This document shows, piece by piece, positions 36,855 through 45,419 of a stretch of 64,000 nt of DNA (the first letter of the stretch is position 1; the number at the start of each line of letters is the position of its first letter). The stretch comes from JAWXBR01 sp034440235 (GTDB lineage Bacteria > Bacteroidota > Ignavibacteria > Kapaibacteriales > Kapaibacteriaceae). Under the pieces are notes generated by a model, which was given only the letters and a program-made list of their open reading frames with translations, was not told where the DNA came from and ran no database searches. The DNA lies in assembly GCA_034440235.1 (NCBI GenBank), contig JAWXBR010000009.1, positions 62,001 through 126,000 on the forward strand. Direction: 5' to 3'. Both the position numbers and the translations under genes were made by a program.

Positions 36855-38135
36855 CTATCTCTTCTCCCAGTACAGCGTGCGGCGCAACTCTGTTATCCAT
36901 TCCTGCTCGAGGCGCTGGCGCTTTTCGTAGGTAGCCATTTGCTCAAGTAGTTTGTAATCGCCATCCATCGTAGCAGAATGCTCGGCGAGTATCTCTTTGC
37001 GGTAGAGGATGTGATACCCCTGACGTGTTGGGTCTGTTGTGTATGGTAAAGGCTCGCTTACGCCTCCATCGGGGAGGTTCGCAACAATTGCTTTCATGTC
37101 CTCTGGGAGGCGCTCAAGTTCGATCTGTCCCATTGCGCCGCCGAAGCCTGCCGTTTCGCGCTCATCACTTGCTGTCTTGGCAAGTTCAACGAATGAGGTG
37201 CCTTCGCCGACTTTCTTTTTGACATCTAGTAGAGCAGCTCGAGCCACCTCTTTGTCGGTTTCGCTTTGTCCGACACGAATAAGAATGTGGCGTGCTGTTA
37301 TCGAGTTGCCAGACTTCGTAATAAGCTGAATGATATGAAAGCCAAATGGAGTCTCTACGGGTTGCGAAATTTCCTCGGGTTGAAGACCGAATGCAGCATT
37401 CTCGAACGCAGGCACAAACTTGCCACGTTCGACTGTGCCAAGGTCGCCGCCGTTGACTGCTGAGCCTGGGTCTCCAGAGTGACGTCGTGCAAAGTCGCTA
37501 AACGATCCACCCTTCATTATCGAGTCGCGAATTCGCAAAGCAAGTTCGTTCGCTTCTTTTTTTTGCGTAGCAGAGGCTTTAACAAATTTTACTATGTGGT
37601 AGAGATCTACACGCGGCTGCACTTTTGGAATGGAATCGTGGTACCGTTTGTAAAAATCGTCGACTTCGCCACGTGTGATCTTTGTATTGGCAAACTTTTT
37701 ATCTCGCATGGTCTCGACAAGGAGTTGCTTCCGGATCTCGTCTCTGAATTCGCGGCGTATACGTGACATCGACATTCCGTACACGTCTTCGATGCGCTTT
37801 TCTGAACCGAATTGCTGTACTAACGACTTAATCTGGAATTCCATGCGTTCTGTGATCTGCTCTTCACTTACTTCAACGCTGTCTTCGATGGCCTTCGTCA
37901 TAATTAAGCGCTCATTGATGAGTTGGTCGAGCACATAATCGTGAAGTTTTTGTTCGTTGTCTTTAGCCGCTGCCGGATTCCGCTGAACCATGATGGCAAC
38001 CTGTCCGTCGATGTCAGACTTTAGGATAATCTCTTTGCCAACCACAGCAACGATGCGTTCCATCGACCCCGTCTGGGCCGAAACACCAAGTGCAAGCAAT
38101 AGAAAGCCGAGAAGGAGTGCCGTTTGGAATCGCAT
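36855..38135 (-). CDS. surA: Periplasmic peptidyl-prolyl isomerase/chaperone SurA
   Basis: A 426-residue periplasmic chaperone for outer-membrane proteins. Signal peptide MRFQTALLLGFLLLALGVSA, SurA N-terminal domain at about 25-160 (MERIVAVVGKEIILKSDID), and two parvulin domains at about 170-275 (DLYHIVKF, GGDLGTVERGKFVPAFENA) and 280-385 (ARHILIRVG, GGAMGQIELERLP). Its start overlaps the stop of the upstream PPIase gene by 1 nt. It serves barrel biogenesis together with BamD. Confidence 0.94.
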   Translation of the reverse strand: MRFQTALLLGFLLLALGVSAQTGSMERIVAVVGKEIILKSDIDGQVAIMVQRNPAAAKDNEQKLHDYVLDQLINERLIMTKAIEDSVEVSEEQITERMEFQIKSLVQQFGSEKRIEDVYGMSMSRIRREFRDEIRKQLLVETMRDKKFANTKITRGEVDDFYKRYHDSIPKVQPRVDLYHIVKFVKASATQKKEANELALRIRDSIMKGGSFSDFARRHSGDPGSAVNGGDLGTVERGKFVPAFENAAFGLQPEEISQPVETPFGFHIIQLITKSGNSITARHILIRVGQSETDKEVARAALLDVKKKVGEGTSFVELAKTASDERETAGFGGAMGQIELERLPEDMKAIVANLPDGGVSEPLPYTTDPTRQGYHILYRKEILAEHSATMDGDYKLLEQMATYEKRQRLEQEWITELRRTLYWEKR

Positions 38136-40270
38136 TACTTGTAGATCTCGTTGATGGTCTTTTGATTGATGACGACTGCGTTGCGCTGACGAACATCGCT
38201 AAGCCATGCTTCGGTCAGTCGTTTTTGCAACGCGTCTTGATACGCCGGAGCTAGCTCTGTAAGTGACTGCTCGAAAGTTTTGGGTGAAGGTTGTTCGATA
38301 CCGTCGAGGCGTAACACAACGAAGCCCTTGTCGTGCGGAAACGGACCGATGACGCCACCTGAAACTGTATTTGCATCACGTGCCATTTGCGCGTACTTCG
38401 ATGTCTTTGCACTAAGCGCCCCTAACGAACCACGTTTTTCACGCATGCCATCGCGTTGCGTTTCTTTCGATGCAATCTCCGCCAGATCTGAACCACCCGT
38501 TGCGGAAGTGGCAATCTCTTGAGCGCGATTTGCATCGGTTACATACACTTCTGTCAGCAGATACTTTGTGTCGGTCATCCAGCGGCTGCGTGTCGTGTCG
38601 TAAAAGGCACGCGCATCAACTGTATCAAAACGGAGTTTGCTCCATACTTCCTGCTCTTCGACCTTGAACATTAGAATGCCGTCTGTGAATTCCTGAATCA
38701 ACGCTTTGAAATCGGGATGGGATGCTTCGAGGTTCGCTGTTGCTTGCTCGAGTAAATGCGCGTCGACGATTTTGTTAATAGCGCGATCATATCCTGCGGA
38801 ATTCAAAGTGAAACCTCGCATATCAAGGCGATAACGCAAAGAATCGGCGAACTGTCCTACGGTAAGGTCTACCTTCGGTGAGGTGTAGAGAGTCTGATTC
38901 AGCAAGTCTGCCGGAATCTTACCATGCCACGTAGAGTCTTGAGCATTCTTCGTGCTGTCTACAACTGCTTTCATTCGCGCATAGACGTCGCGATTCCATG
39001 CATAGCCGTACACCGTTTTCAGTGAGTCGAGCACAAGGCGTTTGTCTTCTTCGAAGTACTGCCTACGATAGGTGCGACGAGCGTTGTCGCGTTCCATCAC
39101 TTCATCTGGGTACTTCGTAGAGTCCAGGCGTATGATGTGGATGCCGTGGAGCGTACGGACCTTGCCCGAGACCTCGCCATCCTTAAGTGCGAATACTGCG
39201 TTCTCGAACGCAGGAAGAAGGCGTGTAGAGTTTGGCTCCATACCTCCAGATCTTGAGTATGACGAACCAAGGTATCCACCCTTTGTAGCCGAAGCCGGAT
39301 CGTCGGAATACGCTCCAGCCATTGCTGCAAACGGATCGTCGCCTGGCTCTACGCCCCGTGCGCGAAGCGCAGCCCCTTGCTGAGCACCTGGCATGCGAAG
39401 GATTTGAAGTAAGCTGTCGGCTAGGCGTTCGGTTGCTACTGTATCGCGTTCGGCTTTAGGCCCGAGCAGTATGTGACGGAACTTGACAACTTTACGCGGT
39501 TGACTTTGTTCGACGTTTACAATGAAGTAACCAAACCGTGAAGGAACTGGTTTTTTTGAGAACGAGCCAGCAGGAACTGCATACGCTTCGTCTTCGACAA
39601 TCTTAATAATCGAACCACCAGAGATCCATGGAAGGTCGCCACCGTTAGATCCTGTTTCTTTGTCATCGGACGAATCGCGAGCGAGCTGCGCAAAGTTAGC
39701 GCCACTCTCGAGCATGCGAATGAGATTCAAGGCCTTGTTATAGCTACGTACAGTGTCCCAGGAATTTTGTCCCGGTGGCACAACAGCCGCCAACATGATG
39801 GCTACTTTCAATTCCTTTGTGCGACGCCGTGTAAGCTCAGCAACACGCGCATCTGCAATTGCTTTGTCGAAGTAAAACGTTTCCGAGAGAAGCTTGCGAT
39901 TGTTTGCGATGTCCGATTTCACAGCCGTGTCGTTCTGTACTCCACGTTCGCGCGCACTCATGACTTTCAAACGATAGTTCGTATAGAGTCGTAAAAACTC
40001 CAATGCTGTATCGCGTGGCACTCCGGAAAGTTTTGTTTCGCGGCGATTCATGTTTTTCTGAAACGCACGCTCGACGTCGGCGTAAATAATGTTCTCAGAG
40101 CCAACAGTAGCCATAACCGCGTTGTTGTAACGCGATTCGGCGTTGGTCGAGGTGGAAGCAGTCGATGTCGTGTTCTTGGTTGTTTTGGCAGGTTTTTTCT
40201 TCTGCGCAGACATGGGCGACCCGACAACAAAAAGCAAAGAACAGATGACGAGAATTTTTGCAGACAGCAT
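38135..40270 (-). CDS. Multi-domain parvulin-type peptidyl-prolyl isomerase (PpiD/SurA-like)
   Basis: A 711-residue exported foldase: hydrophobic start SAKILVICSLLFVVGSPMSA, a Thr/Ser/Lys low-complexity linker (TTKNTTSTASTSTNAE), a SurA-like N domain, and three parvulin-like modules. The module landmarks are GGDLPWISGG at about 215, KFRHILLGPKAE at about 265 with GGYLGSSYSR, and the C-terminal KRGSLGALS. It probably handles outer-membrane or secreted proteins with the coupled surA. It could be anchored rather than cleaved. Confidence 0.88.
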   Translation of the reverse strand: MLSAKILVICSLLFVVGSPMSAQKKKPAKTTKNTTSTASTSTNAESRYNNAVMATVGSENIIYADVERAFQKNMNRRETKLSGVPRDTALEFLRLYTNYRLKVMSARERGVQNDTAVKSDIANNRKLLSETFYFDKAIADARVAELTRRRTKELKVAIMLAAVVPPGQNSWDTVRSYNKALNLIRMLESGANFAQLARDSSDDKETGSNGGDLPWISGGSIIKIVEDEAYAVPAGSFSKKPVPSRFGYFIVNVEQSQPRKVVKFRHILLGPKAERDTVATERLADSLLQILRMPGAQQGAALRARGVEPGDDPFAAMAGAYSDDPASATKGGYLGSSYSRSGGMEPNSTRLLPAFENAVFALKDGEVSGKVRTLHGIHIIRLDSTKYPDEVMERDNARRTYRRQYFEEDKRLVLDSLKTVYGYAWNRDVYARMKAVVDSTKNAQDSTWHGKIPADLLNQTLYTSPKVDLTVGQFADSLRYRLDMRGFTLNSAGYDRAINKIVDAHLLEQATANLEASHPDFKALIQEFTDGILMFKVEEQEVWSKLRFDTVDARAFYDTTRSRWMTDTKYLLTEVYVTDANRAQEIATSATGGSDLAEIASKETQRDGMREKRGSLGALSAKTSKYAQMARDANTVSGGVIGPFPHDKGFVVLRLDGIEQPSPKTFEQSLTELAPAYQDALQKRLTEAWLSDVRQRNAVVINQKTINEIYK

Positions 40271-40386
40271 AAGCGAAATAACCCGTGACCTAATTATAGA
40301 AGATTTAGCAAGGGCGCAAGCGCCAAACCACTAACCGGATGAATACAGTAGCGCAGGGCATGCAGACGCCGAAACAGCAAAAATAG

Positions 40387-41754
40387 TCAGCCGAGCAACT
40401 CCACGCCTACCTTCCATATATCACCAGCCCCCATCGTGAGGACCAAATCACCGGGTTGGAGGATGCTTTGGAGGTAGTCGCGGACGTCAGAGGAGTGGGG
40501 TACGTAGTGAACCTGCGAATGCCCCGCAAGCCTTGCTGCATCAGCGATGAGCGCCCCCGAGACACCTTCGATTGCGGGCTCTCTAGCTGCATAAACGTCG
40601 GTTAAAACGAGGACGTCTGCGTTGGCAAACGACTCCGCAAATGCCTGAAAAAAGTCTCGGGTCCGGGTGTACGTATGAGGCTGAAAGACCGCCACGATGC
40701 GCCTATCCCATCCAGCACGTGCGGCGGCCAGTGTTGCCAGGATTTCTGTTGGGTGGTGTGCGTAGTCGTCGATTACCAATATTCCATGGTGCTCGCCACG
40801 GACTTCGAAGCGTCTATACACACCATGAAATTCTCCAAGTGCTTCACGAATTACATCGGCATCGATACCAAGCTCGAGCGCCATCGATGCAGCAGCAAGC
40901 GAATTGCGCACGTTATGCTCACCCGGCACATGTAACGTCACACGTCCGAGGTCGACGCCCTCATGCACGAGCGAATAACTCACCTGCCGTTCATGTGCTT
41001 CGATATCAACGGCCCTCGTCGTGCAGTCCTCAGAAAGTCCGTACGTAATCACGCGCCGCTCAAAGCTCGGAAGTATGCACCGCACACCATCATCGTCGAG
41101 GCACACACATGCAACACCATAAAACGGAACCTTGTTCGCAAACTCTATGAAAGCACCTTTAATGTCATCGAGGTCTGTGTAAATATCTAGGTGGTCTGCT
41201 TCGACGTTTGTAATAATTGCAATGCTCGGAAGCAGTTGCAAAAACGACCTATCGTATTCGTCGGCCTCGAGCACCATCCAGTCGCCAGCGCCAAGGCGCG
41301 CATTCGTGCCACCGAGCCCCTTCAGTCGGCCCCCTACAATTACCGTAGGGTCGAGTCCAGCCTTAATCATCACAAGTCCACACATCGACGTCGTTGTTGT
41401 CTTGCCATGTGTACCTGCAATGGCCAAACAATACTTTAGTCGCGACACTTCCGAAAGCATCTCGGCCCTTCTGATAAGGGGTACGCCGCGCTCACGCGCG
41501 GCAAGGGTCTCGGGGTTTGTGCCTACACGCACTGCGCTCGAATACACCACAACATCGGCGCCCTCTACATTCTGCGCTTCGTGTCCGATAAACACCGTCG
41601 CGCCTCGACTCACAAGCGCCTCAGTGATGTCGCTCCTCTGCATATCCGACCCACTCACACGAAACCCTTGCGACAACAGGATCTCGGCAATACCGCTCAT
41701 GCCGATGCCTCCGATGCCAACAAAGTGAATGTGTTTGAGAGTAGAAAAGTGCAT
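40387..41754 (-). CDS. murC: UDP-N-acetylmuramate--L-alanine ligase
   Basis: A 455-residue Mur ligase that adds L-Ala to UDP-MurNAc in peptidoglycan synthesis. N-terminal Rossmann motif GIGGIGMSGIAEI, ATP site AGTHGKTTTTSM at about 114-125, central LEADEYDRSF, and DDYAHHPTEI in the C-terminal domain. It is not in a dcw cluster here; its neighbours are the parvulin genes and a nitrilase. The 40271-40386 gap shows no gene. Confidence 0.97.
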   Translation of the reverse strand: MHFSTLKHIHFVGIGGIGMSGIAEILLSQGFRVSGSDMQRSDITEALVSRGATVFIGHEAQNVEGADVVVYSSAVRVGTNPETLAARERGVPLIRRAEMLSEVSRLKYCLAIAGTHGKTTTTSMCGLVMIKAGLDPTVIVGGRLKGLGGTNARLGAGDWMVLEADEYDRSFLQLLPSIAIITNVEADHLDIYTDLDDIKGAFIEFANKVPFYGVACVCLDDDGVRCILPSFERRVITYGLSEDCTTRAVDIEAHERQVSYSLVHEGVDLGRVTLHVPGEHNVRNSLAAASMALELGIDADVIREALGEFHGVYRRFEVRGEHHGILVIDDYAHHPTEILATLAAARAGWDRRIVAVFQPHTYTRTRDFFQAFAESFANADVLVLTDVYAAREPAIEGVSGALIADAARLAGHSQVHYVPHSSDVRDYLQSILQPGDLVLTMGAGDIWKVGVELLG

Positions 41755-41815
41755 AAAGGGACAACAGAGCGTGGTTAGCGAGAAGTAGACTTAGATGATC
41801 TAAACGTGACGTTCT

Positions 41816-42691
41816 TTACAGGTAAAGTTCCGGACGTCTGTCCGCAAGGATGTCGTTAAACGAGTTTATTGTTTTTGAACGCGTTGCCGAGGGGTCGATC
41901 TCCGCCACAAGCATGCAATCGTTCACCTGATTTGACGAGGCATATTTTTTGTCCGTTAATTCGAGGTTTGGATTCGATGCCGCAAGCACCTCGCCATTGT
42001 ACGAATAGATAACGCTGTCCCCATTAAATGTCACGCTTTCGTCGTTATTCGTTTCTGTTCCGGCACGATTGGCTACTGCGAGATACACCTTGTTCTCAAG
42101 TGCACGCACGGGCATTGCCTTTCTCCACACGTGTGTGATGAGATTGCTTGGAGCAGCAATCAGGTCAGCCCCCTTCAACGCAAGCGTACGCGCCGCTTCG
42201 GGGAATCGCCAGTCGTAGCAGATCATCGTTCCCAGAGTGCAATCGAAACTAGGTAAGCGAACAACGTTGAAGCCTGAATCGCCTGGCGAGAAGACAAGAT
42301 TTTCTTTATAGAAAAGATGTGTTTTGCGATACACTGTTGTTGCGATGTCAGCGCCGGCTATTAGCGCCGAATTGTAGAGCGCATTGCCGTCGTTCGGTGT
42401 AACTGACGAACGTGGTTTTGCAATACTCGGTGTTGCTTCCTCGGCAAAACCACACACGATAACACGTCCCGTTTCTCTAGCTGCGTTTACTAGTGCTTGA
42501 ATCTGTTCACTCTCAACGTGTAGCGCATATCCGCGCGCTTCGTCAGCCGAATGAAAAAAGTATCCGCTCGTTGCGAGTTCGGGCAGAACTAGAACGTCGA
42601 CATCCGTCGTGCGAATAATCTGTTCGATGCCCCGAACGTTTGCATCGATGTCTTTGAACACAGGCGTGAACTGTGCAACGCCGAGTTTCAT
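41816..42691 (-). CDS. Carbon-nitrogen hydrolase (nitrilase superfamily)
   Basis: A 291-residue alpha-beta-beta-alpha hydrolase with complete Glu-Lys-Cys triad: Glu38 in LVLPELATSGY, Lys123 in YRKTHLF and Cys158 in MICYDWRFPE. It resembles omega-amidase/carbamoylputrescine-type enzymes acting on amides. The substrate cannot be fixed from sequence. It lies between murC and the PAP2 gene on the same strand. Confidence 0.92.
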   Translation of the reverse strand: MKLGVAQFTPVFKDIDANVRGIEQIIRTTDVDVLVLPELATSGYFFHSADEARGYALHVESEQIQALVNAARETGRVIVCGFAEEATPSIAKPRSSVTPNDGNALYNSALIAGADIATTVYRKTHLFYKENLVFSPGDSGFNVVRLPSFDCTLGTMICYDWRFPEAARTLALKGADLIAAPSNLITHVWRKAMPVRALENKVYLAVANRAGTETNNDESVTFNGDSVIYSYNGEVLAASNPNLELTDKKYASSNQVNDCMLVAEIDPSATRSKTINSFNDILADRRPELYL

Positions 42692-42719
42692 AGTGCGACG
42701 CCAATCAGCCTAGTGCTAA

Positions 42720-43487
42720 TCATAGTGCAATGCTAAACGAGAAAAGGGGCGTTATGTCGCGATTCAACAGATCTGCAGGTAAGACACCTATGCTGCTGTT
42801 CTTCGGAAGTATTCCATTTGCGGCATCGAAGAGTTTGTCGTTCAGTGCATTTGTCAGCAGGGCAACGCCAACACCGAGGGCATAGCCAGCAAGCACGTCG
42901 CTTAGGTAGTGCATGCCAAGATTTAGGCGGCTAAAGCCTGTAAACAATGCGTATGCTACACTTGGTGCAATTACATACCAGTGCGGATAACGCAACGAGA
43001 GTGAAGTTGCAAGTGCAGCCGATCCCGCACTGTGTCCGCTCGGGAATGACGCATCATGATCGTTCCTGTAGTTCACAATTGTGCCCGGGTACTGCTGGTA
43101 CGGACGCTGCCGGTCGACGAGTGTCTTAATGCCCAGCGAGAGTGCATACGTTACGCCCATCGTTACAGCGGTTTGCAAGCCCGTCTCTGCCATATACCGA
43201 TTGTCTGGTGACGAATCGAACACTTCAAGTGCACCCAGTGCATAGAGCGTCACAGGCACACCTATCGATAATGGAATCAGCGCGTCGCTGGCTACACCCG
43301 AAGCTGTGCGCAAACCCGTAGAGTTTATCGAGTTCGCATCTAGCGTTATGCGCGCCTCCCACGAAAGCTCCGTCGTCTGTGCGCGCGCGACCGTCGAGAG
43401 GCAGCAGATCACCGTTAGAACTATGGCTATACGTTGCATAGGGTATGGGGCTTGGCGTTGCATGAGATATGGGGCTAGGCGTTGCAT
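42720..43487 (-). CDS. PAP2-family membrane phosphatase
   Basis: Type-2 phosphatidic-acid phosphatase with all three motifs: KTLVDRQRP, FPSGHSAGSAA and SRLNLGMHYLSDVLAGY. It has several membrane segments, so it is probably an undecaprenyl-diphosphate or lipid phosphatase. The N-terminus is triplicated: in-frame ATGs at 43487, 43463 and 43439 each begin a 24-bp repeat (MQRLAPYL, MQRQAPYP, MQRIAIVL). Only the last leads directly into the signal peptide. The promoter box favours the first, so the true start is ambiguous. Confidence 0.88.
   Translation of the reverse strand: MQRLAPYLMQRQAPYPMQRIAIVLTVICCLSTVARAQTTELSWEARITLDANSINSTGLRTASGVASDALIPLSIGVPVTLYALGALEVFDSSPDNRYMAETGLQTAVTMGVTYALSLGIKTLVDRQRPYQQYPGTIVNYRNDHDASFPSGHSAGSAALATSLSLRYPHWYVIAPSVAYALFTGFSRLNLGMHYLSDVLAGYALGVGVALLTNALNDKLFDAANGILPKNSSIGVLPADLLNRDITPLFSFSIAL
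43416..43487. repeat. 24-bp tandem repeat carrying the start codon (three copies)
   Basis: On the minus strand ATGCAACGC opens each of three 24-bp units (the third diverged), all in frame with the PAP2 gene. Copy number changes would alter start choice and signal-peptide length without a frameshift. Confidence 0.85.
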
Positions 43488-43491
43488 CGGA

Positions 43492-43499
43492 CAAAAGTA
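43492..43499 (-). promoter_or_regulatory. -7 box of the PAP2 gene, 4 nt before an ATG
   Basis: The minus strand reads TACTTTTG, then TCCG, then the first repeat-copy ATG at 43487. A start point a few bases downstream would give a leaderless mRNA. Confidence 0.55.
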
Positions 43500-43650
43500 C
43501 ATCAGCGGAGGCTAGGCTTTCACGCTCATCACAGCTTTGTGTCCGTTCAACGCCTGTCACATTTGCACCCTGTCAATGCCCGATTGATGCTACGAGGACA
43601 TCATCTCAGCTCTAACCGATAGTGAAAATCCCCGTGATTACTGGTATCGT

Positions 43651-44337
43651 ATGAAGGAACGTGAGGTCGAGTCAAGCAATGTTCAGTTGTCGACAATTTG
43701 TCGACAACTGAAACTCCCATCATCTGACGGCAAGAATTACAAAACCGATTGTGTTCACACCGAAGGCGCCCTCCGCATCATCCAGTCTATCCCTAGTCAG
43801 AAGGCGGAGCCATTCAAGCGGTGGCTGACCGAGGTAGGGTACCAACGAATTCAGGAAATTGGAAACCCGGAGTTGGTGCAACGTCGAATACGAGATATCT
43901 ATCGGGCGAAGGGTTACCCTGATGACTGGATTGAAAAACGTGTGAGAGGTATCGCTATACATGATGAGCTAACTGGCGAATGGAAAAAACGCAAGGTTTC
44001 AGATCACATAGAATTCGCCATCCTCACAACTGAAATATCGAAGGCGACGTTTGGGTTTACACCAATGGAGTACAAACAGCTTAAAGGCTTACAACGCGAA
44101 AATCTTCGCGACCACATGAATAATCTTGAGCTGCTGTTTACAATGCTTGGTGAAGCAGCAACCACCGAGATTGCGCGCAATACGGTTGCGCAGGGTTTTG
44201 AACAAAACAAAGAAGCTGCACAAGAAGGGGGCTCGGTTGCAGGTAGGGCACTGCGTCAGCTCGAAGCAAAATCCGGAAGAAAAATTGGCTCAAGCAAAAA
44301 TTACATCGACTCTAAACCCGAGCCTAAACTGAGATGA
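43651..44337 (+). CDS. BRO/antirepressor-family protein, 5'-truncated
   Basis: Matches the COG3617-like BRO-N family found in phage and mobile regions: QLKLPSSDGKNYKTD, RIIQSIPSQKAEPFKRWL, ELTGEWKKRKV, KGLQRENLRDHMNN and the end RALRQLEAKSGRKI. The frame is open upstream to 43588 and encodes LTDSENPRDYWYRMK, the start of the family core. A TGA at 43585 then removes the first strands expected in intact members. It is therefore a remnant or a protein translated from an internal start. No phage genes surround it. Confidence 0.65.
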   Translation: MKEREVESSNVQLSTICRQLKLPSSDGKNYKTDCVHTEGALRIIQSIPSQKAEPFKRWLTEVGYQRIQEIGNPELVQRRIRDIYRAKGYPDDWIEKRVRGIAIHDELTGEWKKRKVSDHIEFAILTTEISKATFGFTPMEYKQLKGLQRENLRDHMNNLELLFTMLGEAATTEIARNTVAQGFEQNKEAAQEGGSVAGRALRQLEAKSGRKIGSSKNYIDSKPEPKLR

Positions 44338-44429
44338 TAACCGAAGCGCAAGTCACAATGGATTGTGGCAAAGAGTAGTTTCAATTATCTCGACATCCCA
44401 TCTGACGTCCCTTCCTACGTCCCGACCCG

Positions 44430-44437
44430 TACATTTG
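44430..44437 (+). promoter_or_regulatory. -7 box of the asd-manC operon, 4 nt before the ATG
   Basis: TACATTTG matches TAnnTTTG and is followed by CGTT and then the asd ATG at 44442. The spacing is the same as for trpS and the PAP2 gene and implies a leaderless transcript. Confidence 0.6.
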
Positions 44438-44441
44438 CGTT

Positions 44442-45419
44442 ATGAGAGTAGCAATTGTTGGGGCAACGGGGCTGGTCGGACGAACCATGATGCAGGTGTT
44501 GGAGGAGCGCGCGTTTCCTGTGACGTCGCTTGTGTTGTTAGCAAGCGAACGGTCTGCTGGCGAACGCATGGAGTGGAAGGGCGAGACCCTTGTCGTAGAG
44601 CCCCTTACCGAACCTTTGCCGAATGTCGATATCGCATTGTTTAGTGCAGGGGGCTCGGTCAGTAAGGACTGGGCGCCGCGCTTTGCAGCGACGGGTGCGG
44701 TGGTGATCGATAATTCGAGCTACTGGCGCATGGACCCCGACGTGCCACTTGTGGTGCCCGAGGTGAATGCCGAAGATGCGCTGAAACACAAGGGCATCAT
44801 TGCAAATCCGAATTGCTCGACCATTCAACTAGTGGTTGCGTTAAAGCCTCTGCATGAAGCGTTTGGACTAAAGCGGGTAATTGTGAGCACGTATCAGAGT
44901 GTGAGTGGGGCGGGTCAAAAAGGTGTCGACCAACTGCAGGCGGAACTTGCGGGCGTTACACCAACGTCTCGCATATCAACGCACCCTTTAGCACATAACG
45001 CCGTGTTTCATTCGATTGCAGAAATGCATGGCGACTCAGAAGAAGAAATAAAAATGCAGCGCGAAACACGTCGCATTATGCACCTCGACGAGTTGAACAT
45101 CGCTGTAACGTGTGTGCGTGTGCCCGTCCTTGGTGGCCATGCAGAAGCCGTGGTAATCGAAACGGTGCGTCACATTACGCCAGTATTAGCCGCTGAGGTT
45201 TTCTCCGGTGCGCCGGGCATTGTACTCGAAGACGATCCTTCAAATAATCACTACCCAACGCCTCACGGCGTAGCAGATTCAGACCTGGTGCATGTCGGTC
45301 GGCTGCGTGCCGATTCGTCGGCACCAAACGGACATGGCCTCATGTTGTGGGTTGTTGCAAACAACCTTCGCAAAGGCGCTGCAACAAATGCAGTACAGAT
45401 CGCAGAAATACTATCATGA
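44442..45419 (+). CDS. asd: Aspartate-semialdehyde dehydrogenase
   Basis: A 325-residue NADPH enzyme giving aspartate semialdehyde for lysine/diaminopimelate, threonine and methionine. Nucleotide motif VGATGLVGRTM at 6-16, catalytic Cys125 in ANPNCSTIQL, and STYQSVSGAGQKGVDQL with the ensuing substrate-site residues. Its stop overlaps the manC start (ATGA). Preceded by a box 4 nt before the start. Confidence 0.96.
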   Translation: MRVAIVGATGLVGRTMMQVLEERAFPVTSLVLLASERSAGERMEWKGETLVVEPLTEPLPNVDIALFSAGGSVSKDWAPRFAATGAVVIDNSSYWRMDPDVPLVVPEVNAEDALKHKGIIANPNCSTIQLVVALKPLHEAFGLKRVIVSTYQSVSGAGQKGVDQLQAELAGVTPTSRISTHPLAHNAVFHSIAEMHGDSEEEIKMQRETRRIMHLDELNIAVTCVRVPVLGGHAEAVVIETVRHITPVLAAEVFSGAPGIVLEDDPSNNHYPTPHGVADSDLVHVGRLRADSSAPNGHGLMLWVVANNLRKGAATNAVQIAEILS

